The notes: a model not told the origin generated them from the letters alone. A stretch of DNA of 64,000 nucleotides from Pseudomonas sp. MPC6 (GCF_006094435.1 NZ_CP034783.1:5855001-5919000); one strand, 5' to 3'. Counted from the first letter of the stretch, positions 15,714 to 25,536 are shown. Numbers and translations are program-made.

Positions 15714-18143
15714 TCAGAATTCCAGGGTGCTGGACAACGTCACCTGCCGCGAATCCCCCATCGACACAAAAAACCGGCTCGCCGCCGAGGTGTAGTAAGT
15801 ACGATCAAACAGGTTCTTCACATTCAGCTGAAACTTGACCTTCTGCCCTTCAACTCTGGTCTCGTAGCTGGCGAACGCATCCGCCACGGTGTAGCTCGGC
15901 AGGTCGAAATCGTTCACCGCGTTACCCGCCCGCTCCCCCACATACCGCGCACCCGCGCCTACCCGCAGCTGGTCACCGCCGACGAGGGTGCCGAAGTCGT
16001 AGACCGCCGACAGCGAGCCGCTGTTTTTGGCGACGTTCTGCAGTTGCTTGCCTTTGTAGGTCGGGTCTTCAGTGACCTCGGCATCGGTGTAGGCATAGCT
16101 GCCGATCATGCTCCAGCGGTCGCTGAGCTGACCGGTCAAATCCACTTCCAGGCCACGGGAACGCACTTCGCCGGCCGCGCTGTAGAGCGTCACCGGGCCT
16201 TCGGAGTTGGCCACCAGCACGTTGCGCTTCTTGATGTCGAACAGCGCGACGTTACCGGTCACGCGGCCAGGGATATCGAGCTTGGCCCCCACCTCCCAGG
16301 ACTTGGCTTCTTCCGGGGCGATGCTGCCGTCGAGCACGGTACTGCTGCCACTCAGCGGGGCGATGGTCGAGTTGGGCTTGAACGATTCGGTGTAACTGCC
16401 GTAGAACGACAACGCATCGGTGTAGCGATAGACCAGGCCGGCGCGCGGTACCCATTTCTGCCCGTTGCTGTCGGTGTTGGCCTGGAACGGCACGCCTTTG
16501 CCGGCGTACTGGTCGTATTCCTGGAAGCGTGCGCCAGCCACCAGGATCCACTGGTCGGTGAGGTGGATCGAGTCCTGCACAAACACCGAATCGCTGCGCA
16601 GTTTATCGGTCTGCGCGCTGTCGGCCGGGCTGACGGTGGTGCCGGCGACTTCGCGGCCGTAAACCGAGTTGGTGTAGCTGAAGGTGCTCAGGCTTTTCTG
16701 GCGGATCAGGTCTTCGCGGTAGATCTTGCGGTACTCGTCGTCGATGCCGAACACCAGGTCATGCTGCATGCCCCAGACATTGACCTTGCCTTCGAGACTG
16801 GCGGTGGTGAAGCGGTCGGTGCTGATGGCGTTCTGCGTGCCATCCATGCTCCGGGTCAGCGTGCCTGCATTGGTGTCGATGGCCGTGATGCGCACCTGGC
16901 TGGCATCGTAGGTTTCGCGGTTCCAGCTGTAGCCGAAGTGGGCGTTCCAGTCGTCGTTGAGCGCGTGGTCGGCCTCGAAACGATACAGGTCCGAGCGCCC
17001 TTCCATGTTGTTGAACGGCTCATCCAGGCGACGATCACGGGGGATGTCCAGCGGATGATTGTCACGCGGATCGATGATCGTGCCACGGTCGAAGGGGGTC
17101 AGGAACTCGCGGTGTTCATAGGCGAACAACAGCGTGGTGCTGTCACCGAACCAGGCCAGGGACGGCGCCACCAGGGTCTCGCGATGGGTGCCGAAATTGC
17201 GCCAGTAGTCTTCGTCTTCATGGTCGAGGACCATGCGATACGCCAGCCCGGAATCGCCCAGGGCACCGGTGCTGTCAAGACTGCCACCATTGCCGTTTTT
17301 GCCCTCGCCATAGGTCGAGCCACGCACGGTCACTGCGTTGTATTGCTCCAGCTCGGGCTTCTTGCTGACCATGTTCACCACACCGCCCGGGTCCTGGATG
17401 CCGTAGAGCAAGGAGGCCGGGCCCTTGAGCACTTCAATGCGCTCGACGCTGGCATTGAGGCCTCGGCCCTGTATCACCGGCATGCCGTCGCGCATGATCG
17501 AGCCGTTGCGGTTGTCGCCGAAGCCGCGGGTCATCACCGAATCCTGGGTGCTGCCCAGGGTATTGCCCTGGGTGATGCCGCTGACGTTGGCCAGCGCATC
17601 GTCCAGGTTGCGCGGTGCCTGGTCGCGAATGACCTGGGCCGGGATCACGTTGACGGTCTGGGGGATTTCCTGGAGCAAGGCCGAGGAGCGCATCACCGAA
17701 CTGGTGGGCGGCGGCTGGTAGCTCGTGGCTTGATCCATCACCGAGGTGATGGTGGTCGCGCCCAGGTTCAAGGTGCCTGCGCCGGGCAACGGCTCCAGGA
17801 CCAGGGTATGGCCGTCGGTGCGACGGAAGGTGAACCCCGAGCCGCTGAGCAAACGCTGCAGCGCCTGCTCGGCACTCATCTGCCCGCTGACGGCCGGGGC
17901 CGTGATGCCGTAGGGCGCCTCATCGGTGTAGACCACGCTGATGCCGGTGATCCGGCTGAAATCGCTCAAGGCCTGGGGCAATGGTTTGGCGGCCAGCGCA
18001 AAGCTGAACTGGGCACGCTGCTGGTCGGTGCCAGCCTCAGCCGCCAGCGCGATGCTCAACGGCAGCAACGCCAACGCCGAAAAGCTCAAGGCAGACACTT
18101 GCAACCATTGTTTGACCAAACCCGATTTTGCCCTGGACTTCAT
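15714..18143 (-). CDS. TonB-dependent siderophore receptor with N-terminal signalling (STN) domain
   Basis: 809-aa outer-membrane ferric-siderophore transducer (FpvA/FoxA/FiuA class). In order: signal peptide (about residues 1-35, ending SIALAAEA), an STN secretin-like signalling domain (about 55-105, FALAAKPLPQALSDFSRITGISVVYTDE), a plug (about 140-250, with VERIEVLKGPASLLYG and GGVVNMVSKKP) and a 22-strand barrel finishing in Phe (TLEF). The STN domain signals through the FecR and sigma factor encoded just upstream. Its start is about 280 bases from the fecR stop with a REP pair between. The cognate siderophore cannot be told from sequence. Confidence 0.94.
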   Translation of the reverse strand: MKSRAKSGLVKQWLQVSALSFSALALLPLSIALAAEAGTDQQRAQFSFALAAKPLPQALSDFSRITGISVVYTDEAPYGITAPAVSGQMSAEQALQRLLSGSGFTFRRTDGHTLVLEPLPGAGTLNLGATTITSVMDQATSYQPPPTSSVMRSSALLQEIPQTVNVIPAQVIRDQAPRNLDDALANVSGITQGNTLGSTQDSVMTRGFGDNRNGSIMRDGMPVIQGRGLNASVERIEVLKGPASLLYGIQDPGGVVNMVSKKPELEQYNAVTVRGSTYGEGKNGNGGSLDSTGALGDSGLAYRMVLDHEDEDYWRNFGTHRETLVAPSLAWFGDSTTLLFAYEHREFLTPFDRGTIIDPRDNHPLDIPRDRRLDEPFNNMEGRSDLYRFEADHALNDDWNAHFGYSWNRETYDASQVRITAIDTNAGTLTRSMDGTQNAISTDRFTTASLEGKVNVWGMQHDLVFGIDDEYRKIYREDLIRQKSLSTFSYTNSVYGREVAGTTVSPADSAQTDKLRSDSVFVQDSIHLTDQWILVAGARFQEYDQYAGKGVPFQANTDSNGQKWVPRAGLVYRYTDALSFYGSYTESFKPNSTIAPLSGSSTVLDGSIAPEEAKSWEVGAKLDIPGRVTGNVALFDIKKRNVLVANSEGPVTLYSAAGEVRSRGLEVDLTGQLSDRWSMIGSYAYTDAEVTEDPTYKGKQLQNVAKNSGSLSAVYDFGTLVGGDQLRVGAGARYVGERAGNAVNDFDLPSYTVADAFASYETRVEGQKVKFQLNVKNLFDRTYYTSAASRFFVSMGDSRQVTLSSTLEF

Positions 18144-18277
18144 TGCTCATGACCTGTGTAGAACCTACGGGATGCGAATGAATCGCAGTTTCAGTCACTA
18201 CACGGATGGGGATCGGGTTTACCTCACAAGAAAGTTGAAAATATTTTTATCGGGAGTGATGTGGTGTTTGACAGGCC

Positions 18278-18413
18278 GCCTTCGCTGGCAAGCCAGCTCC
18301 TACATTTGGAATGCATTCACCTGGCGACGGCGACACGGCGTCATGACGCGCGGTGGCGCCGTCGCAGCTGGAATGCAATCCCCTGTAGGAGCTGGCTTGC
18401 CAGCGAAGGCGCC
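18278..18413. repeat. REP pair between fecR-like and receptor genes
   Basis: CCTTCGCTGGCAAGCCAGCTCCTAC at 18279-18303 and CCTGTAGGAGCTGGCTTGCCAGCGAAGG at about 18382-18409 are inverted around about 80 bases. They sit in the intergenic region where the receptor's ECF-sigma-dependent promoter would be expected. About 130 bases nearest the receptor start remain free of repeats. Confidence 0.85.
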
Positions 18414-18420
18414 CTATGCC

Positions 18421-19392
18421 TCACCGCAAAATAATCAGGTGCCCCAGAACCTGGTGCTGCTCAAACCCCAACACCCCCTGCAACGAACTCAACACCGCCT
18501 GCGGATCCTTGCTCGGAAAACTGCCACTGACCCGCCGTGCCGCCAGCTCATCGTTAAGCAACAGGATCCGCCCCGGGTAATACCGCCCCAGGTCCTGCAC
18601 CACCTCGGCCAGTGTCGCCTTGTAGTAATTGAGCCAACCCTGACGCCAGGCCAACTGTGCTTCGCTGTCGACGCTGTGGAGTTTTTCCGCCAAGCCATCG
18701 CCATAAGCCACTTGCTGGCCGGCCGTGAGAATCTGTTGCCCGGCCTGTGCGTCCGCCGTGACGCCAACCCGCCCGGACAACACCGTGACCTGCGCGCCGC
18801 GGGGCTGCAGACGGACTTCGAACTGCGTGCCCAGCACCCGCGCCTGACCCATTTCAGCGTCCACCACAAACGGCTCGCCAGTGTGCGTCACGTTGAAAAA
18901 GCCGGCACCGCGACGCAATTGCACATGCCGCTCGCCGCGACTGAAATCCACGGCAATCGCGCTGTCGGCATCCAGGGTGACCTGCGACTGATCCGCCAGG
19001 GTGACGGTGCGGATTTCCCCCGGCGCCGACACGTAGTCCGCCCCCAGATCATCCACCCAGCGCGCCGGCTGCCAGCCGGCGCCGAAGCTGATCATCAGCA
19101 CCAGGCACGCCGCCATTGCCAACGCCCCGGGCCGGCGCGAGCGGTTCATGGCGTTGAGGTAACCCTGCAGGGCCAGGGCTTCTTCATCGGCCAAGGTGCG
19201 CGCCGGTGCTTCGGTCAACTCCCACACCACTTGCGCCTGGGCATACGCCTCGGCGTGGGCGGGGTCCGCCTGTAACCAATGGCTGAAGGTGGCCTGATCG
19301 GCGCTGCTCGGCTGGTCATGCAACAGACTCAGCCAGGCCAATGCCGCCTGCTCCTGAGCCGGCGTCGGGGTGACGCGTTCAATGGTATTCAC
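18421..19392 (-). CDS. FecR-family anti-sigma / sigma regulator
   Basis: 323-aa cell-surface-signalling protein. The N-terminal cytoplasmic FecR_N region (about 1-75, with LAWLSLLHD and FSHWLQADPAHAEAYAQAQVVW) would bind the sigma factor. One membrane helix lies at about residues 89-106, followed by the periplasmic FecR domain (about 115-215, APGEIRTVTLADQSQVTLDADSAI) and a C-terminal STN-like segment that contacts the receptor. It starts at GTG 19392, overlapping the sigma stop by four bases (GTGA), so the two are translationally coupled. Confidence 0.93.
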   Translation of the reverse strand: MNTIERVTPTPAQEQAALAWLSLLHDQPSSADQATFSHWLQADPAHAEAYAQAQVVWELTEAPARTLADEEALALQGYLNAMNRSRRPGALAMAACLVLMISFGAGWQPARWVDDLGADYVSAPGEIRTVTLADQSQVTLDADSAIAVDFSRGERHVQLRRGAGFFNVTHTGEPFVVDAEMGQARVLGTQFEVRLQPRGAQVTVLSGRVGVTADAQAGQQILTAGQQVAYGDGLAEKLHSVDSEAQLAWRQGWLNYYKATLAEVVQDLGRYYPGRILLLNDELAARRVSGSFPSKDPQAVLSSLQGVLGFEQHQVLGHLIILR

Positions 19393-19952
19393 GGTGCTTT
19401 CCCTGGCGTGCGCGGTTGGGGTTCGCGAAGGCTGGCCTTGCAGGCTTCGAGGGCGCGCATCATATGTTTTTCCACGGCGCTTTGGGACAGCCCCATGGCC
19501 TTGGCGATTTCGGCATATTTGCGCCCGTGGATGCGGTTGAGCAAAAAGATCTGCCGCGTACGCTCGGGCAAGGCGCGCAACGCGGCTTCGACGTGGCGCA
19601 AATCGTTGCCCGCCTCGAGTGCCGCTTGCGGTTCACTGCCGTGACTGTCCGGCGCATCCGGCATCCAGCCTTCGTTGACCCGCACCCGCGTGCCTTCACT
19701 GCGCAAATGGTCGATGGCGATATTGCCGGCGCAGCGCAACAGGTAGGTGCTGAGTTCTTCGACCTGCACCAGCGGCCGGCGCCAGAAACGCAGGAACAAA
19801 TCCTGCACCAGGTCCGCCGCGGTCGCTCGACAACCGACGCGCCGACTCACCAGCGCTTCCATTTGCGAACGCTGGGAAAGAAACACCTGGAGGAAATGCG
19901 CACGGGCGCCCCGATGCTCCTCATCGCGGGGTTCCGGGGGGCGGGGGATCAT
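19389..19952 (-). CDS. ECF RNA polymerase sigma factor (FecI/FpvI-like)
   Basis: 187-aa iron-starvation type ECF sigma factor. Sigma region 2 (about 30-95: ALVSRRVGCRATAADLVQDLFLRFWR, LLRCAGNIAIDHLRSE) and region 4 HTH (about 130-180: ALPERTRQIFLLNRIHGRKYAEIAKAMGLSQSAVEKHM) are both complete. I start at ATG 19952, four bases after the DUF3325 stop; an in-frame TTG at 19979 is possible but lacks a ribosome site. Unusually for fecIR pairs, the sigma gene follows three membrane-protein genes in the same direction, so it is probably co-transcribed from the Fur-controlled promoter upstream of 22162. Confidence 0.92.
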   Translation of the reverse strand: MIPRPPEPRDEEHRGARAHFLQVFLSQRSQMEALVSRRVGCRATAADLVQDLFLRFWRRPLVQVEELSTYLLRCAGNIAIDHLRSEGTRVRVNEGWMPDAPDSHGSEPQAALEAGNDLRHVEAALRALPERTRQIFLLNRIHGRKYAEIAKAMGLSQSAVEKHMMRALEACKASLREPQPRTPGKAP

Positions 19953-19956
19953 CCGG

Positions 19957-20283
19957 TCAGCACTGCGCGAACGCGGCAACGGGGCTGGCGAGCAGGCTCA
20001 CCCCGGCCAATGCCAACGCCAGGCGCGGGCGATACGGCAGCAACAGCACCAGCAACAACGCACTGAGCATCAACACCGCAAACCATTGCACCAGCCCCAC
20101 TCCCCAACCCGCCGCCGACACCGCCGCCCACAAGGACAAGGCCAACAGCAGCCAGCCACCGATGCGCATGCCTTGACGGCGCCGGGCCGAGGGCTTGCGG
20201 CCCAGCAGTTCGCCATGATGCCGATCCATCGACAAACAGAGCGCGGTGAACCCGCCATAGCAAAGCAACAAGCCCAGCAACAT
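19957..20283 (-). CDS. DUF3325 family membrane protein
   Basis: 108 aa with an N-terminal helix (LLGLLLCYGGFTALCLSMDRH) and two further hydrophobic segments (about 43-64 and 68-103). DUF3325 proteins co-occur with DUF3649 and PepSY proteins in Pseudomonas iron-uptake operons; the role is unknown but probably supports reductive iron release. The start ATG overlaps the stop of the PepSY gene by one base (TGATG), indicating translational coupling. Confidence 0.85.
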   Translation of the reverse strand: MLLGLLLCYGGFTALCLSMDRHHGELLGRKPSARRRQGMRIGGWLLLALSLWAAVSAAGWGVGLVQWFAVLMLSALLLVLLLPYRPRLALALAGVSLLASPVAAFAQC

Positions 20284-21866
20284 CAGGGCGCCCCTCGCTC
20301 AAGGGCGATCGATTGCCCACGCGGGGTTCGGGTAACGCTTCGAGCGTGCGCCGAACGCTGCATTTTCCACGCCGCCCAGGCGAGAAACACACCGCTGCCC
20401 AGGCATGTCAGTTCAAAGCCGGCCATGGCCCAGTCCCCCTGTGCCAAGGTGGCACCCAGGTGATAGGGCGTGGTCATGGCGTTCAACAGCGGCACCGCGC
20501 AAAACAGCAACGCAGCCAGCGCCAATTGATCGACCCACGCCGCACGACCACGGCGGAGCATGGCATGCAGCACGCTCAAGCCCCAGACGCTGAAGAAACT
20601 GCTCACCTCCCAGTCCGCGCGGCCGGCCATGTCGACCGGCAGCAGGCGATTGGCCCAGAAGTACGCCGCCACCGCGACCATCAACCCCGACATGCTGGCG
20701 ATGTTCAGCACGTGCACCAGCCGCAGCTCGAACGGCATCACCGCGCTTTTCGCATGTTTGAGCTGACGCTTGCCAAGCCAGATCACCAGCCCGGTGCCGA
20801 TCATCGCCGTGCCTGCCAGCCCGCAAATGAAGTACAGCCAGCGCAAGACCGGCCCCGCGAAATGGCCCATGTGCAAACCGTAGAAGGCCCCGGAAATCGC
20901 CATGGGCAAAGGCTGTTGCGCTGTTGTGCCGAGCAATTGGCCGGTGACGCCATTAAAGGTCACTGCACTGCCGAAGTCGTGGACCACCTGGTCGCTGCCA
21001 TCACGGAAAAGCACCACCGAGGCGTTCACATCGCCCGGGTTGTTGACCGCCAGCCGCCCCACTCCACCGCCCGACCATAATTCCCGGGCCTGTTCCAGCA
21101 GCGGCGCCATCGGCGCCAACTGACCCGGTTGGCCGGCGGGCTCAGGCGTAGTGGAAGCCGGAAACACCTCATCGTAAAACACCCGGACATCGCCCTTGTA
21201 CGAGGCCAGGATGCTCGCCGGCATCACCATCGACATGAAAATCACCAGGCTGCTGTAGGTGATCATCAGGTGGAACGGCAACACCAGCACGCCCACGGCG
21301 TTGTGCCCGTCGAGCCAGGAACGCTGGCCTTTGCGCGGGCGGAAGGTGAAGAAGTCCTTGAAAATTTTCTTGTGGATGATGATCCCGCTGATCAACGCGA
21401 CAAACATCACCATGGCCGCGATGGTCGACAACCAGCGGCCCCACGGATACGGCATCTGCAGCTGGAAATGGAAGCGATAGAAGAAGTCGCCGCCCCGGGT
21501 TTCCCGGCCCTGCACTTCGGCGCCGGTTTGCGGGTCGAGCAGTTTCTCGGTGAATTGACCCCGCTCGCCACGCTTGGCCGGGGTTTGCTGCCACCGCACC
21601 GAAAGACCGGGCTCCCGCGCATCGGGCAGATCGATGAGCCAGCGCGAAGCCCCGGCTGCGTGCTGCTGCAGATAGTCCTGGGCCAGGCTCAGGCTGGCCT
21701 CGGAGGTAGCGGACCGGGCGGGAATTTCCGGCTGCATCCAGTGACTGATCTCGTCCTTGAAATAGGCCAGGGTGCCGGTCAGGAAAATGGCGAACAGCAG
21801 CCAGCCGAAGATCAGCCCGGCCCAGGTGTGCAGCCAGGCCATGGCCTGGCGAAAACCCTCTTTCAT
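20283..21866 (-). CDS. PepSY-domain inner-membrane protein, likely ferric-siderophore reductase (FoxB-like)
   Basis: 527 aa. There is an N-terminal membrane helix (AWLHTWAGLIFGWLLFAIFLTGTLAYF, residues about 8-34), a large periplasmic part, helices at about 143-165, 195-220 and 340-370, and several more near the C-terminus. HTWAGL and conserved His residues (LHMGHFAGP, LDGHNAVG) fit PepSY-associated membrane proteins that coordinate heme and reduce siderophore-bound iron. The start is ATG 21866, overlapping the DUF3649 stop by one base. The longer frame up to 22316 simply reads antisense and upstream DNA. The reductase role is from family knowledge and operon context. Confidence 0.87.
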   Translation of the reverse strand: MKEGFRQAMAWLHTWAGLIFGWLLFAIFLTGTLAYFKDEISHWMQPEIPARSATSEASLSLAQDYLQQHAAGASRWLIDLPDAREPGLSVRWQQTPAKRGERGQFTEKLLDPQTGAEVQGRETRGGDFFYRFHFQLQMPYPWGRWLSTIAAMVMFVALISGIIIHKKIFKDFFTFRPRKGQRSWLDGHNAVGVLVLPFHLMITYSSLVIFMSMVMPASILASYKGDVRVFYDEVFPASTTPEPAGQPGQLAPMAPLLEQARELWSGGGVGRLAVNNPGDVNASVVLFRDGSDQVVHDFGSAVTFNGVTGQLLGTTAQQPLPMAISGAFYGLHMGHFAGPVLRWLYFICGLAGTAMIGTGLVIWLGKRQLKHAKSAVMPFELRLVHVLNIASMSGLMVAVAAYFWANRLLPVDMAGRADWEVSSFFSVWGLSVLHAMLRRGRAAWVDQLALAALLFCAVPLLNAMTTPYHLGATLAQGDWAMAGFELTCLGSGVFLAWAAWKMQRSAHARSVTRTPRGQSIALERGAP

Positions 21867-22162
21867 CAGTGGCCCACCCAGTACGCCAGCCCCGACAGTG
21901 CCGCCAGCACCAGGCTCGACACGATCAGCCCCCACCAGGCCTGCCATGCGCTGCGACAGGCAAAACACCACAGCACCGTGACGAGGTAGGCCAGAAACGA
22001 GGTCATCATCCCGGTCACCACGGCTTCGGCGCGGGCCATGGGCAACCACAGGCTCAGGCTGACACTGGCCAGCGCCGCCACGAGGTAACCGCCCAACACG
22101 GCAGCCAGCACCCGCGAGGTGACCGCCAGCCGATAGGAAACGGGGAGACTTTTGCCTTTCAT
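21866..22162 (-). CDS. DUF3649 family membrane protein (first gene of the iron operon)
   Basis: 98 aa, three hydrophobic segments (residues about 15-38, 45-65 and 72-93), soluble tails negligible. Matches the DUF3649 pattern seen before PepSY proteins in Pseudomonas iron-uptake operons. ATG 22162 has AAGG at a good distance; the frame extends upstream but without supporting site. A Fur-box-like palindrome lies 60-78 bases upstream, so the whole operon through the receptor is probably iron-repressed. Confidence 0.85.
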   Translation of the reverse strand: MKGKSLPVSYRLAVTSRVLAAVLGGYLVAALASVSLSLWLPMARAEAVVTGMMTSFLAYLVTVLWCFACRSAWQAWWGLIVSSLVLAALSGLAYWVGH

Positions 22163-22221
22163 GTTTCGACCTTGAAACGAGGGAGGGTCGCGTGAAGTCA
22201 CGGGACCAGCAAGGTCGCAAT

Positions 22222-22240
22222 ATTAATGATAAATATTCGC
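22222..22240 (-). promoter_or_regulatory. Candidate Fur box upstream of the iron operon
   Basis: ATTAATGATAAATATTCGC matches the 19-base Fur consensus GATAATGATAATCATTATC at 13 positions, including an unbroken run TAATGATAA. It lies in an unusually AT-rich patch 60 bases ahead of the DUF3649 start, where the operon promoter should be. Confidence 0.6.
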
Positions 22241-22333
22241 ATACGCAAAACGATCCGATGAGATCGTCACTGCCGATCAGGGGATCCATGCGTTTTGAAA
22301 GACACGTCACGATCATGCATGGCGCACAAACGC

Positions 22334-22361
22334 GAACGGGCCTGCATCAGCAGGCCCGTTC
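22334..22361 (-). terminator. Perfect 12-bp hairpin after the HPF-family gene
   Basis: GAACGGGCCTGC and GCAGGCCCGTTC around ATCA. It lies 30 bases past the stop of the minus-strand HPF gene; the following minus-strand bases (GCGTTTGTG) contain only a short T-run, so termination may be partial. Confidence 0.55.
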
Positions 22362-22391
22362 TATGTGGGACGGTAAAAAGTGAATCAGGCT

Positions 22392-22799
22392 TTAGCCGTT
22401 TTGCGCAGCCTGTTCGTTCTCGAGAAACTCATCTTCCAGCAGCGCATCGGCAGCAGGTCGCTCGAATGGCACTACAGCGGCACGTGGTTTGCCCCGCAGT
22501 TTGCCAAACAGGTGTTCCAGCGCGTGTTCGAGTTTTTCGGCCGCCCCGTCGATCGCCAGTTCCAGGGAGTCGGCTTTATGGGTTACAGAAATCGGTTGGT
22601 GGCCTTTTGGCCGCGCTTCCAGCTGGCAGCGCATGTCATGCGGTCCGGGCTTGTCGCCGTTTTCGTCCCGCAGATGAACCTCGACACGGGTCAGGTCCTC
22701 TTCATAACGTTCGAGCGTGCTCTCAATGGTAGTACGTACCCACTCCTCCAGTCGGATGCTGCTTTGAATATGGTTATCGCTGTTGACTTGGATTTGCAT
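22392..22799 (-). CDS. HPF/RaiA-family ribosome-associated protein
   Basis: 135 aa. The beta-alpha-beta-beta-beta-alpha pattern of ribosome hibernation factors is visible: MQIQVNSDNHIQ, helix SIRLEEWVRTTIESTLERYEEDLTRVEVHLRDENG, strands RCQLEARPKGHQPISVTH, helix ADSLELAIDGAAEKLEHALEHLFGKL. A C-terminal acidic tail (LLEDEFLENEQ) follows. It is not the rpoN-linked hpf, as rpoN is absent, and is longer than the short HPF form. The likely role is ribosome protection under stress; the exact mode is unknown. Confidence 0.85.
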   Translation of the reverse strand: MQIQVNSDNHIQSSIRLEEWVRTTIESTLERYEEDLTRVEVHLRDENGDKPGPHDMRCQLEARPKGHQPISVTHKADSLELAIDGAAEKLEHALEHLFGKLRGKPRAAVVPFERPAADALLEDEFLENEQAAQNG

Positions 22800-23013
22800 A
22801 GTTCATCCCTTATTTCAGCTAGCTCGCGAGAGGCGCATCGGCTGGCCCTTGGGCGTCATCACCGTGACCTCTTACTTACACAATCGGTGTGCGCGCGAAA
22901 CAATTCAACCCCTGGATAAAGATAAATATGGATTTGCAAAAAAAGTCGGACAACCGGTAAAAGCGCTGTTAAGGTCGGGAGTTGGGTCGCCTCGCTCCGA
23001 GGTCCCGAACGGC

Positions 23014-23961
23014 TCACATCTGCCCCTCTCCCAGCGGGTGCAGGCTACGAAAGATCCCCGCCTCTTCCACCAGCCAGTCATGCACCGCACGCACGCCCGG
23101 ATGACTCAGCGCGCCCGGCGCATAGAGCAGCACGTACCGCTTGTGATTGGGCACCGCCAGGCCAAACGGCACGATCAGCGTCCCGCGCTCCAGCTCATCG
23201 TTGAGCAGCGTTCGCCGCGCAATCGCTACGCCCATGCCGGCAATCGCCGCCTCGATGGTCAAGTGATTGCGATTGAAGGTATGCCCGCGCCGGACGTCCG
23301 CGCCTTCAAACCCGATGGCATTGAGATAGAACTCCCATTCCGCGTACTCATAACTGCCGCGCCAGGCGGTGATGTCGTGCAACAACGGGAAGTGCACCAG
23401 GTTCGCCGGACCATGCAGCGGCGGACGGCCACGCAACAGGCTCGGGGCACACACCGGAAAGATTTGCTCGTCGAGCAGCGTGGTGGATAACAAGCCGGGA
23501 TAACTGCCGTCGTTCAGATCGATGGCCAGATCGAAGTCGCCCTCGTGCAAGGGCACGCTGCTGTCCTCGGCCACCAGGCGCAATTGGATATCCGGGAAAC
23601 GCTGCTGCAAACGCGGCAGCCGCGGGGTCAGCCACTTGCTCAGGAAGGAAGGAATCGAGCGCAGCCGCAAAATCCCGCTGATCATGCCCGCGTCCAGTCG
23701 TCGTAATTCTGCATCGATGCTGCCGTAAGCCTCGTTGACCGTGATGGCCAGTCGCTGGCCTTCCGCGCTCAATTCCACCCCGCGCGCACGCCGATGGAAC
23801 AGGCGAAAGCCCAGCCGTTCCTCCAGCTGCCGGATCTGCTGACTGACCGCACCCGGCGTGATGTGCAGTTCTTCGGCGCATCGGGTGAACGACAGGTGCC
23901 GCGCGGCACAGGAAAACACGTGCAGCCAGACGTAGGTCTGGGCGTGCAATTGACGACTCAT
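23014..23961 (-). CDS. LysR-family regulator, probable regulator of the serine genes
   Basis: 315 aa. The N-terminal HTH (residues about 10-68: [54 protein letters not shown]) resembles the GcvA/DsdC group; the effector domain is at about 95-300. It is divergent from the L-serine dehydratase gene with 135 bases between the starts, like DsdC-type regulators next to serine deaminases, so I infer that it controls serine catabolism. The inducer is not established. Confidence 0.92.
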   Translation of the reverse strand: MSRQLHAQTYVWLHVFSCAARHLSFTRCAEELHITPGAVSQQIRQLEERLGFRLFHRRARGVELSAEGQRLAITVNEAYGSIDAELRRLDAGMISGILRLRSIPSFLSKWLTPRLPRLQQRFPDIQLRLVAEDSSVPLHEGDFDLAIDLNDGSYPGLLSTTLLDEQIFPVCAPSLLRGRPPLHGPANLVHFPLLHDITAWRGSYEYAEWEFYLNAIGFEGADVRRGHTFNRNHLTIEAAIAGMGVAIARRTLLNDELERGTLIVPFGLAVPNHKRYVLLYAPGALSHPGVRAVHDWLVEEAGIFRSLHPLGEGQM

Positions 23962-24096
23962 CGTTTAGTCCTGCTAAAGGCTGTCTTAGAAAGTTTCGTT
24001 GGTCACGTAGGACCAAGGGAGGCAGTATCGCCGAGATTGCGCTTGTCCTACAAAAATGGCAGCGATTTCTCCTCCATTGCTTGTATAGGCTTTAGC

Positions 24097-25473
24097 ATGG
24101 CTATCAGTGTTTTCGATCTTTTCAAAGTGGGCATCGGCCCGTCCAGTTCCCATACCGTCGGCCCGATGCGCGCCGCCGCGACCTTCGCCCAGGCCCTGAT
24201 TGACCAACACCTGCTGGACGACGTACGGCGGGTGGAAATCCGCCTCTACGGCTCCCTGTCGGCGACCGGCGTCGGTCACGCCACCGACCGCGCCTGTGTC
24301 ATGGGCCTGATGGGCGAATGGCCGGACAGCATCGATCCCGCGTCCATTGATAGCCGAATCCAGGCCCTGCGCGAAACCGGCGAGCTGAACCTGGCGGGCA
24401 AAACCACCATCGCCTTCAACTGGCAGCACGACCTCCTGCTGCTGGACGAGAGCCTGCCCTACCACCCCAACGCCATGTCCCTGAGCGCCTTCGGCGACAC
24501 CGGTGAGTTGTGGGAGCAAACCTATTACTCGATCGGTGGCGGTTTCATTATCGAAGCGGCCGAAGCCGAGTCCGGCATTGCGCCAGCCAGCGACGTCGTG
24601 CTGCCCTACGACTTCTCCAGCGCCGCCGAACTGCTCAAGCTCTGCAACCAACATGGGATGCGGGTTTCCGAGTTGATGATGGCCAATGAACTGGCCTGGC
24701 GCAGCGAAAGCGAAATCCGCCAGGGCCTGCTGCACATCTGGTCGGTGATGCGCGAGTGCGTCGAGCAAGGCCTGGTGCATGAAGGCATCTTGCCCGGCGG
24801 GCTGAACGTTCCGCGTCGCGCGGCGAAATTGCACCGCAGCCTGCTGGAAATCGGCAAGCCGAATGTCATCACCTCGACCCTGTCGGCCATGGAGTGGGTC
24901 AACCTGTTCGCCCTCGCCGTGAACGAAGAAAACGCGGCCGGCGGACGCATGGTCACGGCTCCGACCAACGGCGCGGCCGGGATCATCCCGGCGGTGCTGC
25001 ACTACTACATGAAATTCAACCCGGATGCGTCGGACGACGACGTGGTCGCGTTCTTTCTGGGTGCTGCCGCCGTCGGCATCCTCTGCAAGAAAAACGCTTC
25101 GATTTCCGGCGCCGAAGTCGGCTGCCAGGGCGAAGTCGGCTCGGCCTGCGCAATGGCCGCCGCCGGTCTGGCAGACGTGCTCGGCGCCACCCCGGAACAA
25201 CTGGAAAACGCCGCCGAAATCGGCCTGGAACACAACCTCGGCCTGACGTGCGATCCGGTCGGCGGCCTGGTCCAGGTGCCCTGCATCGAGCGCAACGCAA
25301 TTGCCGCGGTGAAGGCGATCAATGCCACGCAAATGGCCCTGCGCGGTGACGGCAAGCACTTCATTTCCCTGGACCGGGTGATCCGCACCATGCGCGATAC
25401 CGGCGCCGACATGCATGACAAATACAAAGAGACTTCACGGGGCGGCCTGGCGGTGAGCTGGGTGGAGTGCTGA
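24097..25473 (+). CDS. sdaA: L-serine ammonia-lyase (L-serine dehydratase), iron-sulfur single-chain type
   Basis: 458-aa enzyme converting L-serine to pyruvate and ammonia with a [4Fe-4S] cluster. The N-terminal beta-type domain carries [13 protein letters not shown] at residues about 11-23. The C-terminal alpha-type domain has the cluster cysteines in [22 protein letters not shown] and [12 protein letters not shown], and the segment [15 protein letters not shown]. The length matches the fused Gram-negative SdaA/SdaB form. I start at ATG 24097 ([12 protein letters not shown]); upstream codons are antisense to the LysR gene. It is followed after 63 bases by a serine permease, making a two-gene uptake and degradation unit. 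Confidence 0.95.
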   Translation: MAISVFDLFKVGIGPSSSHTVGPMRAAATFAQALIDQHLLDDVRRVEIRLYGSLSATGVGHATDRACVMGLMGEWPDSIDPASIDSRIQALRETGELNLAGKTTIAFNWQHDLLLLDESLPYHPNAMSLSAFGDTGELWEQTYYSIGGGFIIEAAEAESGIAPASDVVLPYDFSSAAELLKLCNQHGMRVSELMMANELAWRSESEIRQGLLHIWSVMRECVEQGLVHEGILPGGLNVPRRAAKLHRSLLEIGKPNVITSTLSAMEWVNLFALAVNEENAAGGRMVTAPTNGAAGIIPAVLHYYMKFNPDASDDDVVAFFLGAAAVGILCKKNASISGAEVGCQGEVGSACAMAAAGLADVLGATPEQLENAAEIGLEHNLGLTCDPVGGLVQVPCIERNAIAAVKAINATQMALRGDGKHFISLDRVIRTMRDTGADMHDKYKETSRGGLAVSWVEC

Positions 25474-25536
25474 GGCGCATTCCCTGACCGTCCGCAACAC
25501 GTGAGCCCGAGCAAGAACAATAACGAGGCCTGATCG

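Noticed and set aside
16044..18152. 702-aa plus-strand open frame
   Set aside because: Antisense to the TonB-dependent receptor; composition is typical of reverse-complement shadows (His/Val/Gly/Arg rich) and no domain is seen.
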